This document shows, piece after piece, positions 19,755-30,145 of a DNA stretch of 64,000 nt. Origin of the DNA: Nitzschia sp. pyKryTriq1 (Eukaryota > Bacillariophyta > Bacillariophyceae > Bacillariales > Bacillariaceae). The notes beneath the pieces were generated by a model. It saw only the letters and a program-made list of their open reading frames with translations. It was not told where the DNA came from and made no database searches. Made by a program: the position numbers and the translations under genes. The DNA lies in contig OY101119.1 in assembly GCA_956465555.1 (NCBI GenBank), positions 2,466,629 to 2,530,628 of the forward strand, in the 5' to 3' direction. The number at the start of each line of letters is the position of its first letter. Position 1 is the stretch's first letter.

Positions 19755-21092
19755 CATGGAATCTCTATTGATTATTCTTGTTCATTTTAGACTGCTGATT
19801 CGAGAATTCCGTCACGGTAAGATTCCAAAATGACCAATCCGGGAAGTCGAACCAAAATCCTGCAAATATTTTTAGTACGCCACCTTAATGGCGGAAGTAG
19901 TTGTGTCTTCTTAGTTGCTATCAGTAATCACAATACACGACAAACAACCACGTGTTGTAACACACTCCACGCCACGAACGCAAACAAGTGGGTTCAGGCT
20001 GTTCGACTGGTTCCGATCAGACAAATGGTCTGACGAATCAAAACAACAATGAACAGGTAAAACAGGATGAAATACTTTCCTAGCAGGAGCTGGTAAAGCT
20101 TTTGGGTCAATGATAAACTATTGTAACAGAATTGAAACAGATTTGGTTTTCTGATAATTGTGAGCCTATTTTTATTGTCTATTTTGCTACTCTTGATTTT
20201 CCAGAAAAACTTCCAGTAGTAATTGCAATTGCATTTCCCAGTAGTAAATCCACAGGATTCTACTGTTTTTCATCTTGCCACATCGTTGGCACTGACTCAG
20301 GATGTGCATCTCTTTATTCCTACTGGGAACTTGAAGGATGTAGGTCCTAGTACTTGATCTAGTGTCTGATCTAGCCACATCAGTAAGTGGGAAGCTAGAT
20401 CGTGTAATTTCGCTCGGGCGCTCGTGGCTGGGAGTGCTCGAACCTGCGCGTGGTTCAGCGCGTGATTTCCTCGATCAGGACAGAAGGACATACTGATGAC
20501 GTCATACGCCAGTCGTCATCAAACCTTGTCGAACATATACGGACGTACACAACATCGTACGTCATTACTATTATACAACATGTAACGGTTGAACAGTACG
20601 TACTTCTACTATTCTGTTCTAATAAAATCTATTATTTCCTGCATCCTCGCACCATCTCTTCGTACTGTGCATTGCGCCACGCCGGTACCGATGTACTACG
20701 GCAGTAATATCCCATGGGGGATTTTATGTATGCGTGGTACGTTTTGTCGGCTCCGCAACAGGCTCGGAATGAATGAAAATAACGACAGTCTTTTTCGCGT
20801 GTCGGTAGTACAGTATGATATCTGGATTCGCATTAGTCGATCTGCAATAACGTGAGTGTCACCGTTATCGTGGAACTACGGAGTCGCGGGACACACTAAA
20901 TTTTTTGACACTCTGGAATAAAGTATGAACCCGTTTTTGTATTCGTAGAGTTAGTCGTGAGCTATTTATTTTGACACTCTGGAATAAAGTATAAACCCGT
21001 TTCAGGATTTTCGGACGTGAAAAAAAGACTCCCATAGGGCAGATGTCATCTGGATAACGTCAGACAAACGTCATAATAATCCGACTACTCGG

Positions 21093-21559
21093 ACTAGTCC
21101 AATGTCATTATTCATTCGTATTGAATTTTGAATTACTAAACGGCACAAGTGCTGAGTTTCCTACTTCGTTCGCCTTGACTGGACGAGGAAGAATCGAGCC
21201 ATCTAAAAAATCGATTCCATGCATAAAAATCCAGAAAGTTGGAAGAAGAAGAAGAACAAGGAGAAGCAAAATCATCATCACCATCATCATCATCGGAAAG
21301 CGGAAAGAAATCACCAACTGCTGGCTAAATACTAGTCCAATGTCATTATTCATTCGTATTGAATTTTGAATTACTTAACGGCACAAGTGCTGAGTTTCCT
21401 ACTTCGTTCGCCTTGACTGGACGAGGAAGAATCGAGCCATCTAAAAAATCGATTCCATGCATAAAAATCCAGAAAGTTGGAAGAAGAAGAAGAACAAGGA
21501 GAAGCAAAATCATCATCATCGGAAAGCGGAAAGAAATCACCAACTGCTGGCTCAATACT
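21093..21559. repeat. tandem duplication, units of about 238 and 229 bp
   Basis: Unit 1 spans 21093-21330 and unit 2 spans 21331-21559. They are nearly identical apart from a shortened CAT-triplet tract in unit 2. The array ends about 130 bp before the start codon of the F-box gene at 21692, so it may lie in or near its promoter. Confidence 0.85.
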
Positions 21560-21691
21560 TGTACAGAGTACAGTACGGATACAATGATAATTTTAAGAAG
21601 AAGGAAGGACAACGGTCAATGTCTCGCCTTTGCCCTCTGTACGTCCATACAGTGTCAAATTGTCACCCGCCAACCTTGTGCATAGTTCATC

Positions 21692-23472
21692 ATGTTTACT
21701 ACACTCCGAGTCGACTCTGATACTTGTGCGGCCGACCGTCGGCCGAGGCAACCCAGTGAACCAAGGAATTTTGGCTCGCTGATCGGGAGTCTACTATCAA
21801 GCAATCAAGGATCTTCCTCTGCGAACGCCGCTGCAACTAAGAAGAACAATGGGATCCTGACGATACCACCTACTAGAGCAATTCTGAAACGCAAACAGTT
21901 GTCCTCGCGACCCTTTGGACGTGACGTCCGAAAGACCGTGCCTATGCTGGATACACCTTCTCTGACGGATACAAGCTCCCAGACAGATGGAGATCTAATG
22001 GATGCGAGTTCCCTAATGGGGTGGCTTCAGAAAGACTGTCCGCAGGATCTGGTTCCTCGCGTGCTCGCCTATGCGGGGCCTCAGACGACAGCTGCACTGT
22101 CAAAGACCTGCAGATTCTGGAAAGAGATGACAGACAAGGAATCGACTTGGAGAATTCTTTGCGAAGAACTATACAAGGTATGTCTTCCGACAATTTTTGG
22201 TTGCACTTCAGGTTTATGTGTTTCTCACCTATTTTCTTCATGTTATTTTTAGTGGAAGGAAGGCGATGAAGAACCGGAATCCTGGCGCGACTTTTACAAA
22301 TTCAGCCCTTGCGTTCCAGTGGACTTTTCCACCGTCGATGGGGCTTTTGCTGTGGTCAGAAGTTCTTGCGTAGAGCAAACTCGTTCCATTCGGGTTCTAC
22401 TCCGTCCTGGTCGTTATGTTCTTCGAGAAGCCATCACTGTTGAGGCCCCACAATCTGCGCAGGTGGAAGTCGAGACAATGGAGGTGCCAGACTCCTACCT
22501 TCCCATCGATCAGACATCTACAGCGGTGTTGGAATCTGAGCCAGCAGGAAAGCGCAGTCCATTGCAGTCCTTGCGAAACATTCTCGCCTGCCGAACAGTG
22601 GACGTGGAGGAGACTGAAGAGGACGCCTTTGGTATACTTGAATTCTTCGAGCCGTCAATACTTAGATCGAATGGGAGCAAACGAGCTTCTTTGTTTCTGC
22701 ACACCCGGCGTAAAAACGAGCCTATCATTCGTGTTCGGCAAGGAACTGCCGTTCTACGTAATGTAGATTTGAAGCATTTCAGTCTGGGTCTTGGTAAGTG
22801 CATTCGGTACCATTTTTGACTTCAGCTCGATTGCCAGAAGTAATAGCCCTCGATCGTTTGATCCTAATCTTGCTGTTCCGCCATGTTTCTTTGATAGATG
22901 TTTTCAATGGCAACGCTGCGGTACACATCCAACCCCAAAACAGTCTAAATGATACGTCGGCGACGATCGCCCCTGGACCAATTCTCATCATGGAAGGCGT
23001 CGATGTTACTTCCGCTTCGGGTCGAGGTGTCGTGGACATTAATGGCGGGCAGGCTACTATTCGTAACTGCCACGTCCATGACTGCGCTTCGACGGGCATT
23101 TACGTCGGCGGACCGGGAAGCCGAGCACAGGTGGAGCGAACAGACGTTGTTAGGAATGGTAAAGGCAATACGACCCCTCGCCGCGGACTGGCAAAGGGAC
23201 ATTCTGGCTTGTACCTCGAGCAAGGCCATCTGAGCATTTTGGACTGCAACATTTCGCAGAATTCGGCGTCGGGAATTTCAGTTCTCAGCCCGGACAGTGC
23301 TGTTTTGAGTTTGGAAGAATCAGAAATCGTTTCCAACGGTTCTAAACAGCTAGATCTACCTCCTCTCGGTAGCGCATCTTATTCAAACAGCAACACCGTC
23401 AAGAATATCATAGCTCCAGTTGGGGCGCCTCGATCTCGATCTACTATTGCACCCCGTGACTTGAGCCTGTGA
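21692..23472 (+). CDS. F-box protein with right-handed beta-helix repeats, paralogue 1
   Basis: 533 residues after joining three exons inferred from GT-AG sites and frame: 21692-22177, 22253-22793 and 22898-23472, with introns of 75 and 104 bp. F-box at about 107-160 (LMGWLQKDCPQDLVPRVL then WKEMTDKESTWRIL); C-terminal half with parallel beta-helix repeats (VTSASGRGVVDINGG, then IRNCHVHDCASTGIYVGGP). This pairs a Skp1-binding adaptor with a carbohydrate/protein-binding helix, as in FBXO10/FBXO11 of SCF ubiquitin ligases; the target is unknown. The start is supported by alignment with the paralogue at 25311 (both begin M-x-x-x-L-R and reach FGSL). Exon 1 end, intron 1 and exon 2 start are identical to the paralogue. 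Confidence 0.85.
22007..22440 (+). repeat. 434-bp tract identical to 25569-26002
   Basis: Perfect identity through the F-box exon end, all of intron 1 and the start of exon 2, while flanking coding sequence is clearly diverged. A second identical stretch of 69 bp follows at 22565-22633 (matching 26124-26192). Confidence 0.9.
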
Positions 23473-23914
23473 CATGGACTTCTTCTTGGAAACCATGCTA
23501 TGAACCCTTTTCGTACCAAATACTTTAGAATCTATCGAACTGAAAATGTCACCCTTATGTGTTACCTTTTTATATACGAGCATCCCACCGCTCTTCGAGA
23601 GGTCCAAGAGTAGACTATGTATTGCAGAATACTGTAGTGTAGGCTGAGAGACGAGCTCAAAATTAGTTTTGTTGTTGTACAGTACCCGTTGTTGTGATTC
23701 TTTCTTAGCATAATTTGAGTCTGGAGCTGTTGAAATCTCCGTAGTCTGTTCTTCGTCAGCTGACTAATGACTCGTGGGACTACTTCCTCAGTCCCGTGTC
23801 GTGTAGTATTACTAGTAGTTCGTCTGATCTTCCGATGCACGAACCTGTCTCAAGTAAAGTAAACCTTCGTCTCAAACTCGAGATTATGACAATGTTATTC
23901 TACCTTTGATAACT

Positions 23915-24490
23915 CCCTTTGTTGGATTTGGATCTTTGCTCTCGCCGATCAATCTTGGAACTGCTGGATCCTCCGATGGGGCATGAGGATTTCGTCCCCG
24001 ACTTGGTAGTTATGGGGAATTCGCTTCGAGTTGGAGTCCGTTTCCGACGAGGGTGCAATGGAACGTTTTCCCAACACTTTCATGGTGGCACGTCCGGGCT
24101 CCTCAATTTTTGACGAATCATTTCCTGCCTCTACCTACAAGCTCCCAATCGGGCGCCTTTTGGCCTTTATCATACGCCATGGAAAGTCTGACCCCTTGCG
24201 GTCGAATGGACAGCGCGGAATATTTGAATTCGGCGAACTTGCGGGACAATAAAGCGCGTGAGTTTTGGAAAGGGAGAAGTCGCGCACATTAATTAATGTT
24301 GACCGGTTCTATCAATAAAGCGATTCTAACGGCAGTGAAAAACAAGACGGTGGCCAGGCCCCTAGATGTTATTGGTTTCTTTTTAATGCCGTAGTCGTTT
24401 ACGAGCATTTCGGAGAATTCCGCCATGAATTCGGTGCCTCGGTCGAAGGTGACTTCTTGCGGCCACGGGTAGCGCGTGACCGTGTGTATT
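23915..24490 (-). mobile_element. LTR-retrotransposon integrase fossil (probably Ty3/Gypsy-like)
   Basis: On the minus strand near 24366-24480 a short frame contains VTFDRGTEFMAEF, matching the second catalytic Asp region of retroviral-type integrases. Further along the same strand, near 23960-24030, is a segment resembling the domain that follows the core in such integrases (NYQVGDEILM). It is badly broken, with several breaks, and no terminal repeats are identified. Age cannot be estimated, but the decay suggests it is older than the element at 12.0 kb. Confidence 0.5.
24303..24369 (-). repeat. 67-bp repeat, exact inverted copy of 19688-19754
   Basis: Partner of the repeat at 19688. Lies next to the integrase fossil and between the two F-box paralogues. 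Confidence 0.85.
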
Positions 24491-25310
24491 GCAATGTTCA
24501 GTTTTGGTTACATAGGTGGGATCGCAAGGTAGCAAGGCCATCGGATTGGGCTGCTTCGTCGAAAGCACGAGGAATTGCCGCGCTGGGCGGTTTTTGATTC
24601 AAAAAACGGGGAGTCGGATGAATCGCACGATAATGCCGGTTTTGTGTTGAAAGCACTTGGTGTGTACTGGTACTGTCTGTACCGGGAGGTGTCACGCAAA
24701 TAAATAGCAACACACGGCGGCGCACCAGCAGGTACCGGTACAAGTAAGTACCGGTACAGTACCAGGTACCGGTACCGTACGAGGTCGGCCAACGGTCCAA
24801 AAACTGCAGTGACGTCATATTCCCAAGAAACAAACATATCAATAATATTTATTTCTGTATATATAACATGGGAATTCTTCACGCGTGCCCGCTCTATGAT
24901 TTCTGTTTTTATTGTGTGGCGCGACGCATTTCTTGGCGGCTTTCTTGCTTGACGACCCCTGACGAGACTACTCCTCTGGTCTTTCTCCCTGCTGCTCGGA
25001 GGCACATTCGCAGAACACCGTCATCACAACGCGAAGATAGTAAAAATCCCATCAACTCTTTGCACTGAAAGTACGTGGGTATTGTGGATTCAATGCCATC
25101 ATCGCCATTGCAACATCAACACGCTCAGCAAAATTCACTTCACTCTGGCACAAGACCTCTTCCAACAAGTCGTCACTGGTCTACGGCATCATAGGTCATA
25201 CACTGAAGGTTGTCAATCCGAACTTCTCTGTAAATTCTAAATCTGTTTCAAAATTTGGTGACGCGTGTTTACATCAATTTCAGATTTGATTCACACGAAA
25301 AAAATTCGAC

Positions 25311-27039
25311 ATGTCCAGCGTACTCCGAGCCTCTGCAACTGCCGACCAATCTCGGCCGACACAAACCAGCGAAACCAAATTTTTTGGCTCGTTGCTAAGG
25401 GGACTCACAATCAAGCGAGGATCAAGTGGTGCAAACGCCACTACAATGGATGAGAACAGCTCGACCATGGCAACAACGACTTCTTGTAGCACGTCAATGA
25501 ATCGGAAGCACTCCTCCTCGCGGTCGTTTCGACGTCGTCAAGTCCCACAGACTGGGCCTGTGGATGCAAGTTCCCTAATGGGGTGGCTTCAGAAAGACTG
25601 TCCGCAGGATCTGGTTCCTCGCGTGCTCGCCTATGCGGGGCCTCAGACGACAGCTGCACTGTCAAAGACCTGCAGATTCTGGAAAGAGATGACAGACAAG
25701 GAATCGACTTGGAGAATTCTTTGCGAAGAACTATACAAGGTATGTCTTCCGACAATTTTTGGTTGCACTTCAGGTTTATGTGTTTCTCACCTATTTTCTT
25801 CATGTTATTTTTAGTGGAAGGAAGGCGATGAAGAACCGGAATCCTGGCGCGACTTTTACAAATTCAGCCCTTGCGTTCCAGTGGACTTTTCCACCGTCGA
25901 TGGGGCTTTTGCTGTGGTCAGAAGTTCTTGCGTAGAGCAAACTCGTTCCATTCGGGTTCTACTCCGTCCTGGTCGTTATGTTCTTCGAGAAGCCATCACT
26001 GTGCAGGGCCCGCGATCGGTGCGGGTGGATATAGAGACAATGTTGATGCCAGACTCATTCCTTCCGATCGATCAGACAGCTGCGGCACCGGAATCGGAAC
26101 CTGCAAGAAAGCGCAAGCCCTCACAGTCCTTGCGAAACATTCTCGCCTGCCGAACAGTGGACGTGGAGGAGACTGAAGAGGACGCCTTTGGTGAAGTTGA
26201 ATTCTTCGAGCCGTCCATGCTAAGCTCGATTGGGAACGAACGTTCGAATCCCGGTAGCGTACTTTGCAAAAAAAGAGCTTCTTTGGTTCTGCGCACTCGG
26301 CGTCACAACGAACCCATCATTCGCGTCCGACAGGGAACTGCCCACCTGCGAAATTTGGAGCTGAACCATGTCAGTGTTGGTAGTGGTAAGTCCATTCCTT
26401 TCTCCTTTGGCTTCAGCTCGATCGCGGGTAGCTCTCTGTTCTAATCTTAAGCTTCATGGTGTTTCTCTTACAGATATCTGGAATGGCAATTCCGCAGTTC
26501 AGATCCAACCTCCCAACGGACCAGATGATCAGCCGATGATGGCCGTCCCAGCACCAAACGTCATCATGGAGAACGTAGAGATCACTTCCGCTTCGGGTCG
26601 CGGAATTGTGAACATTGATGGTGGTCACGTTACCATTCGCAACTGCTACGTCCATGACTGCGCCGCAACAGGTATCTACGTTGGTGGACCGGGAAGCCGA
26701 GCGCAGATGGAGCGGACTGATGTTGTTCGGAATGGTAACGGTAATACGACCCATCGCCGCGGGATCGCAAGAGGGCATTCGGGGGTATACCTTGAGCAAG
26801 GACATGCTAGTATTGTTGATTGCAATATTTCTCAGAACTCGTTGACAGGAATTTCAGTCGTCAGCCCAGACAATGCTATTCTAAATTTGGAGGAATCAGA
26901 TCTTGTCTCCAACGGATCTTTCCAACTCGAGCTACCGGCAATCGGGACTGTCTCTTATTCAAACAGCATCACCAGCAATAACACCATGGCTTCGAGTGGG
27001 TTGCCTCGATCTCGATCAGGTCTTACATCGGACGACTAA
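25311..27039 (+). CDS. F-box protein with right-handed beta-helix repeats, paralogue 2
   Basis: 521 residues from exons 25311-25739, 25815-26385 and 26474-27039; introns of 75 and 88 bp, in the same phases as paralogue 1. F-box at about 88-141. The beta-helix repeats lie after about residue 335, with Gly/Asn turns such as CAATGIYVGGPGSRAQ. Exon 2 carries a short insertion (about 13 residues, near 26230-26272) absent from paralogue 1, and the N-terminal 80 residues are only loosely conserved, so the pair is not a fresh duplicate despite the identical tract at 25569-26002. Intron 2 has diverged in sequence and length. The likely role is an SCF substrate adaptor, as for FBXO11-like proteins; this is inferred from architecture only. 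Confidence 0.85.
25569..26002 (+). repeat. 434-bp tract identical to 22007-22440
   Basis: Partner tract in paralogue 2. Includes the whole 75-bp intron 1 without a difference. Confidence 0.9.
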
Positions 27040-27858
27040 GACTACGACTGGCTGACTGCTATTCACCAGACCCTTCATATTTTGATTCATTTTTATAGCC
27101 TAATCTTCTTCGATATCGAATAATAGACTAGAGCACAATTATTATATAGTTTTTTCTTCATAGAAACACCTAGACTATACTATGCTACTCTGATTTGGTG
27201 TTTGGAGTAGTTCAACGACATATCTGAAATTCGTTTGTCGAATAGTGAGACGAAACTACAACCCTAGGCGACGGTTGTATTTTATTAATACCATCTCCCT
27301 CCCATTCTCACCAAAGGTTCCTGGTGCATGCGGCACTATTATCTCACATCTCTCTCCACTCCTCTCTATAGAGAAAAAAAGCTTCTTCGAGAGCCATGAA
27401 CACGAAGAAGTTGGGGGAGAGGGAGGCGAGATCTACAGTACTTGGTGTAGTCCGTGTAGAGGCGAGTATGTAGCGCAATATAGACTTCTCGACCACCATG
27501 ACTTAAATCTCGAGGTCCCTTTGCGAGGTCTGAGAGCAGTAAGTCAGTCCTTGGTCAGTCGTCTGCCGAACCCAGAAGAAAACAGCGCCACACGCTAGCT
27601 GTGTGTATTCGCTCGCGACGTCTTTTGCTACCGTACTGTACTACTCGTAGTACCAGGTACTGTAGTGTACCGTTAGGCGTAGTACCGGTGTAGAGCTACT
27701 ACAGGTACGATTACCGGTAGTACGTAGTAGCAGTACAGGTACAGTAGTACCGGTAGACTACCAGGTACGGTAGAGAGTTCAACGATTGACGACGGTGGTG
27801 GTGCCGAGATTGTCGGCATCGTGAGTGCTCCACATTATTACAACATCAGACTTTGCCA
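27040..27858. other. intergenic region with dense GTACC island
   Basis: No gene supported; an open frame at 27245-27598 has no recognisable features. GTACCGGTAC/GTAGTACC words are packed at 27638-27772, ending about 85 bp before the NDUFA5 start codon. Confidence 0.5.
27638..27772. repeat. GTACC/GGTAC palindrome island
   Basis: About ten overlapping GTACC or GGTAC words in 135 bp, many in self-complementary pairs (ACCGGT, GGTACC). It is the densest of about a dozen such islands in the window and sits in the proximal promoter of NDUFA5. Confidence 0.7.
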
Positions 27859-28439
27859 ATGATGCTATATCGATTTGCTCAACAAGCTGTCAAGCGGGCG
27901 CTGCCCGTGAGAAATGTAAATTTTGTAGCTTTCTCAAGTGCGGAGCTTGTCCCGGGATACGGCAAAGGGAAGACTTCCACTGGAATTGTGAGTTTCGCTG
28001 CGCTGTTTATTTTTTCGTTCGGAGGCACTACATTATTCTCATCTCGTCCAAAATCTATTTCTGTTTTCAGGTCGGGCTACCGGTGGATCCAGATGCTGTC
28101 TCGAACATCGTCGTGCATTATCAGGCCTTGCTGGATCGTATGGCTGCTAGCGACTTGCCTGAAACGGCGCAATACCGAGTTGACATGGAGAAAATTGCCA
28201 ACTACAGAATCAAGATCGCTAAGGAGAACCCAGATGACCCGGATTTGGTCGAAGAATTGTGCCAATGCGGTCAAGTGGAAGAGTTGATTGAGCAAGCCAA
28301 AGATGAAATGGAGGTACTGGATATGTACCTAAAGGAGCGTTTGTGGGAGTCGATTGGAGATTACGATGTTGATATCGAGTACAATCCCGACCCTTCGTCC
28401 GACCACCACGGACTCGACGAGGAAGAGGGAGGCAAATGA
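27859..28439 (+). CDS. NDUFA5: NADH dehydrogenase 1 alpha subcomplex subunit 5 (complex I)
   Basis: Accessory subunit of mitochondrial complex I in the peripheral arm. 165 residues from exons 27859-27987 and 28071-28439 with an 83-bp intron. The N-terminus ([20 protein letters not shown]) is basic and hydroxylated, as expected for mitochondrial import. The family core is clear: [16 protein letters not shown] spanning the splice junction, then a helix with [17 protein letters not shown], then the Gln-Val-Glu-Glu-Leu-Ile helix ending LKERLWES. Continuity of TGI|VGL across the removed intron supports the splice. Two adjacent ATGs (27859, 27862) are possible starts. The acidic tail after residue 150 is an extension relative to the animal protein. 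Confidence 0.9.
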
Positions 28440-29325
28440 ACTCCTGGATTTGAGACATAGCCTACCAGCTCGGCTACATATTGGCTAAGCACTTTGCTGG
28501 CAATAGGATTCTTGGTGTGGAGCATTTCATCTTTCCATTTATAGATTTCGCTCTGTTGTTTGTCTTCTCGTACTTCTCCGTTTTCATGGAACGATTGGCG
28601 TCCTTACCGGTAATATTATACCGGTAGTGATAGGGGAAAGGATTGCCGTTGAGTAGACTAGTAGTTTGGCCTTTTTTCGGTCGATATTTCCTCTGTTCCA
28701 TGCATCCCTTCGAAGTAGTAGGAGTCGACACTTGCAAACAAAATGTACTCAGGAGAAAAGCAACGTCTGCTTCTAATCTGCTCTACTTGTACTAGAGACT
28801 GAGATCATCTCTCTGAACGAGCGACATAATGCCAATTATCCTGGAGACAGCACCAGTTGCTGAAAATTAGACAGAGCAGTATCGATGATAAAAATCCTCT
28901 ACTGTAGTACGAGTACTCGACTGCTTCGCTCTTCGCTCCTGCTATTAGTCGACCTTTCAATGTTAGGCGAGCGTGCTGCTACCACTGACGCACGTAAAAC
29001 CGCCACCCAAAAAAAATAATACAGTACTGTACCGGTACTGTACTTGTAATCCCTCCCATCCAGATACCGGTAGAGGATGTAGCTCACGTACCGGTAGACT
29101 CTCTACTCTTACTCGTACTACTCTCTCTCTCTCTACTCTACTTCTACTCGTAGAGAGAGTAGAAAGACACCGGCGGTAGAAAAAGAGCGTGATCTCGAGA
29201 CGATATGATCGATGACTCAATGCTGAAGGGAAAATACAATATGGTCATAATATTTCGGATCGTACAGCGAAAGTAGTAGCTGGATCGGAGGGAGCGACAA
29301 AGCCTAAATTCCTGCGACGAAGAGG
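28440..29325. other. intergenic region with palindromic words and CT run
   Basis: No gene seen. GTACCGGTA-type words at 29026-29096; CTCT and TACTAGTAGAG words at 29096-29165; isolated ACCGGTA words near 28610-28630. Confidence 0.5.
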
Positions 29326-30060
29326 ATGGTCCGCAACTTGGCCAGATGCAGAGCCATCCCCCTTTCTTGTATTCTTCTCTTGGCAGCATGTTCGGCGTGT
29401 CGGTGCTTTGGGTGGAGTACGAATAGCATACCCAAAAAGAAGATTTTTGTTAAGTCGGAGGGTAGGAGACTTCTTCTCCGTTCGCTTGTGCAAGCATCTG
29501 TTGTGCTGGGATTTACACTCGCCACTGGCACACCGCCAACCCATGCCAGCAATATACCAGAGTCCACAGGCGCTGACACAAGCAAAGTGGGAACGGTGGA
29601 GGCGTTGATACCAATTGTGGCTCTTCGGGCATCTTTTGCGAAATTGGAGTCTGCCTTGGCTGAATTCGATGGGTCTGTTTTTCAGATTGATGGGACCATT
29701 CCAAAGGACGAGAAAAACTTCAAACGACTCTTTGATTCGTATTCTGATCCAGTCTCCTACAAGCAGAAGTTCTTGGATCAAAATGCATTTTTAGTATACT
29801 ACACTAAAGGATTTGATGGCCCAGGGAGGGAGAATATTGAATCAGAAATCAACGAGCGCCAGACGGTGCAATTTGGTCTTCGCAATGAAGCATGGATAGC
29901 GTGGGAAAACTTCTTGGCTGAAGCGAAATTCATAAAGGATGAAGACAATGACTGTGCGTCATATCTGTCATCGACATTGCGAGCAGTCGACTCCTACCTT
30001 GCCTTGATTCCAAAAGAAGATGTCAATGCCGCCAAGGAGAAACTAGGCGTTTCTTGGTAG
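29326..30060 (+). CDS. putative thylakoid-lumen protein with bipartite plastid presequence
   Basis: 244 residues, intronless. Seen: a hydrophobic signal peptide (about 10-27) ending CRC before Phe at 28, consistent with the heterokont rule of an aromatic residue just after signal cleavage; a basic transit segment (KKKIFVKSEGRR); then a twin-Arg followed by a hydrophobic stretch ending THA at about 73, matching a Tat-type lumen transfer domain. The mature part is predicted mostly helical, with no cysteines before its C-terminal third. PsbQ or Psb31-like extrinsic photosystem II proteins are four-helix lumen proteins of similar size, but I see no decisive motif, so the family assignment is open. 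The 3' end lies 85 bp from the convergent sulfotransferase gene. Confidence 0.6.
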   Translation: MVRNLARCRAIPLSCILLLAACSACRCFGWSTNSIPKKKIFVKSEGRRLLLRSLVQASVVLGFTLATGTPPTHASNIPESTGADTSKVGTVEALIPIVALRASFAKLESALAEFDGSVFQIDGTIPKDEKNFKRLFDSYSDPVSYKQKFLDQNAFLVYYTKGFDGPGRENIESEINERQTVQFGLRNEAWIAWENFLAEAKFIKDEDNDCASYLSSTLRAVDSYLALIPKEDVNAAKEKLGVSW

Positions 30061-30145
30061 AGAGGCTCCCAAGAATGTGCGATTATTCGCATCATGTGCG
30101 CGACATGCAAGTTCACCCTTCCGACTCACTCCCTACATGTCGCCT

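Larger units (their letters stand above)
18667..21691. other. 3-kb gene-poor region with repeats
   Basis: No gene supported. Holds a CTA-triplet tract (about 19661-19682), a 67-bp segment inverted at 24303, a TATTATTTCCTGCATC word repeated at about 19635 and 20630, a pair of TTTTGACACTCTGGAATAAAG copies near 20898 and 20970, one TGACGTCA at 20497, and a 238-bp tandem duplication just before the F-box gene. Confidence 0.5.
23473..25310. other. intergenic region with retrotransposon fossil
   Basis: No host gene supported. Contains the integrase fossil, the inverted 67-bp repeat, a GTACCGGTAC island at 24732-24784, and one TGACGTCA at 24810. Several short open frames overlap these repeats and look fortuitous. 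Confidence 0.5.

Noticed and set aside
19740-20100. Possible LTR next to the 67-bp repeat
   Set aside because: No matching second copy, no TG...CA ends or target duplication found in the window.
26230-26250. GTTCGAATCCC, resembling a tRNA T-loop
   Set aside because: It lies inside exon 2 of the F-box paralogue and no matching acceptor or anticodon stems are present.
27245-27598. 117-codon frame upstream of NDUFA5
   Set aside because: No recognisable motif, spans simple-sequence GA stretches, and has no paralogue in the window.
27638-27772. GTACC island considered as a CRISPR-like or centromeric array
   Set aside because: Units are short, irregular and palindromic without spacers or fixed period, and the host is eukaryotic.
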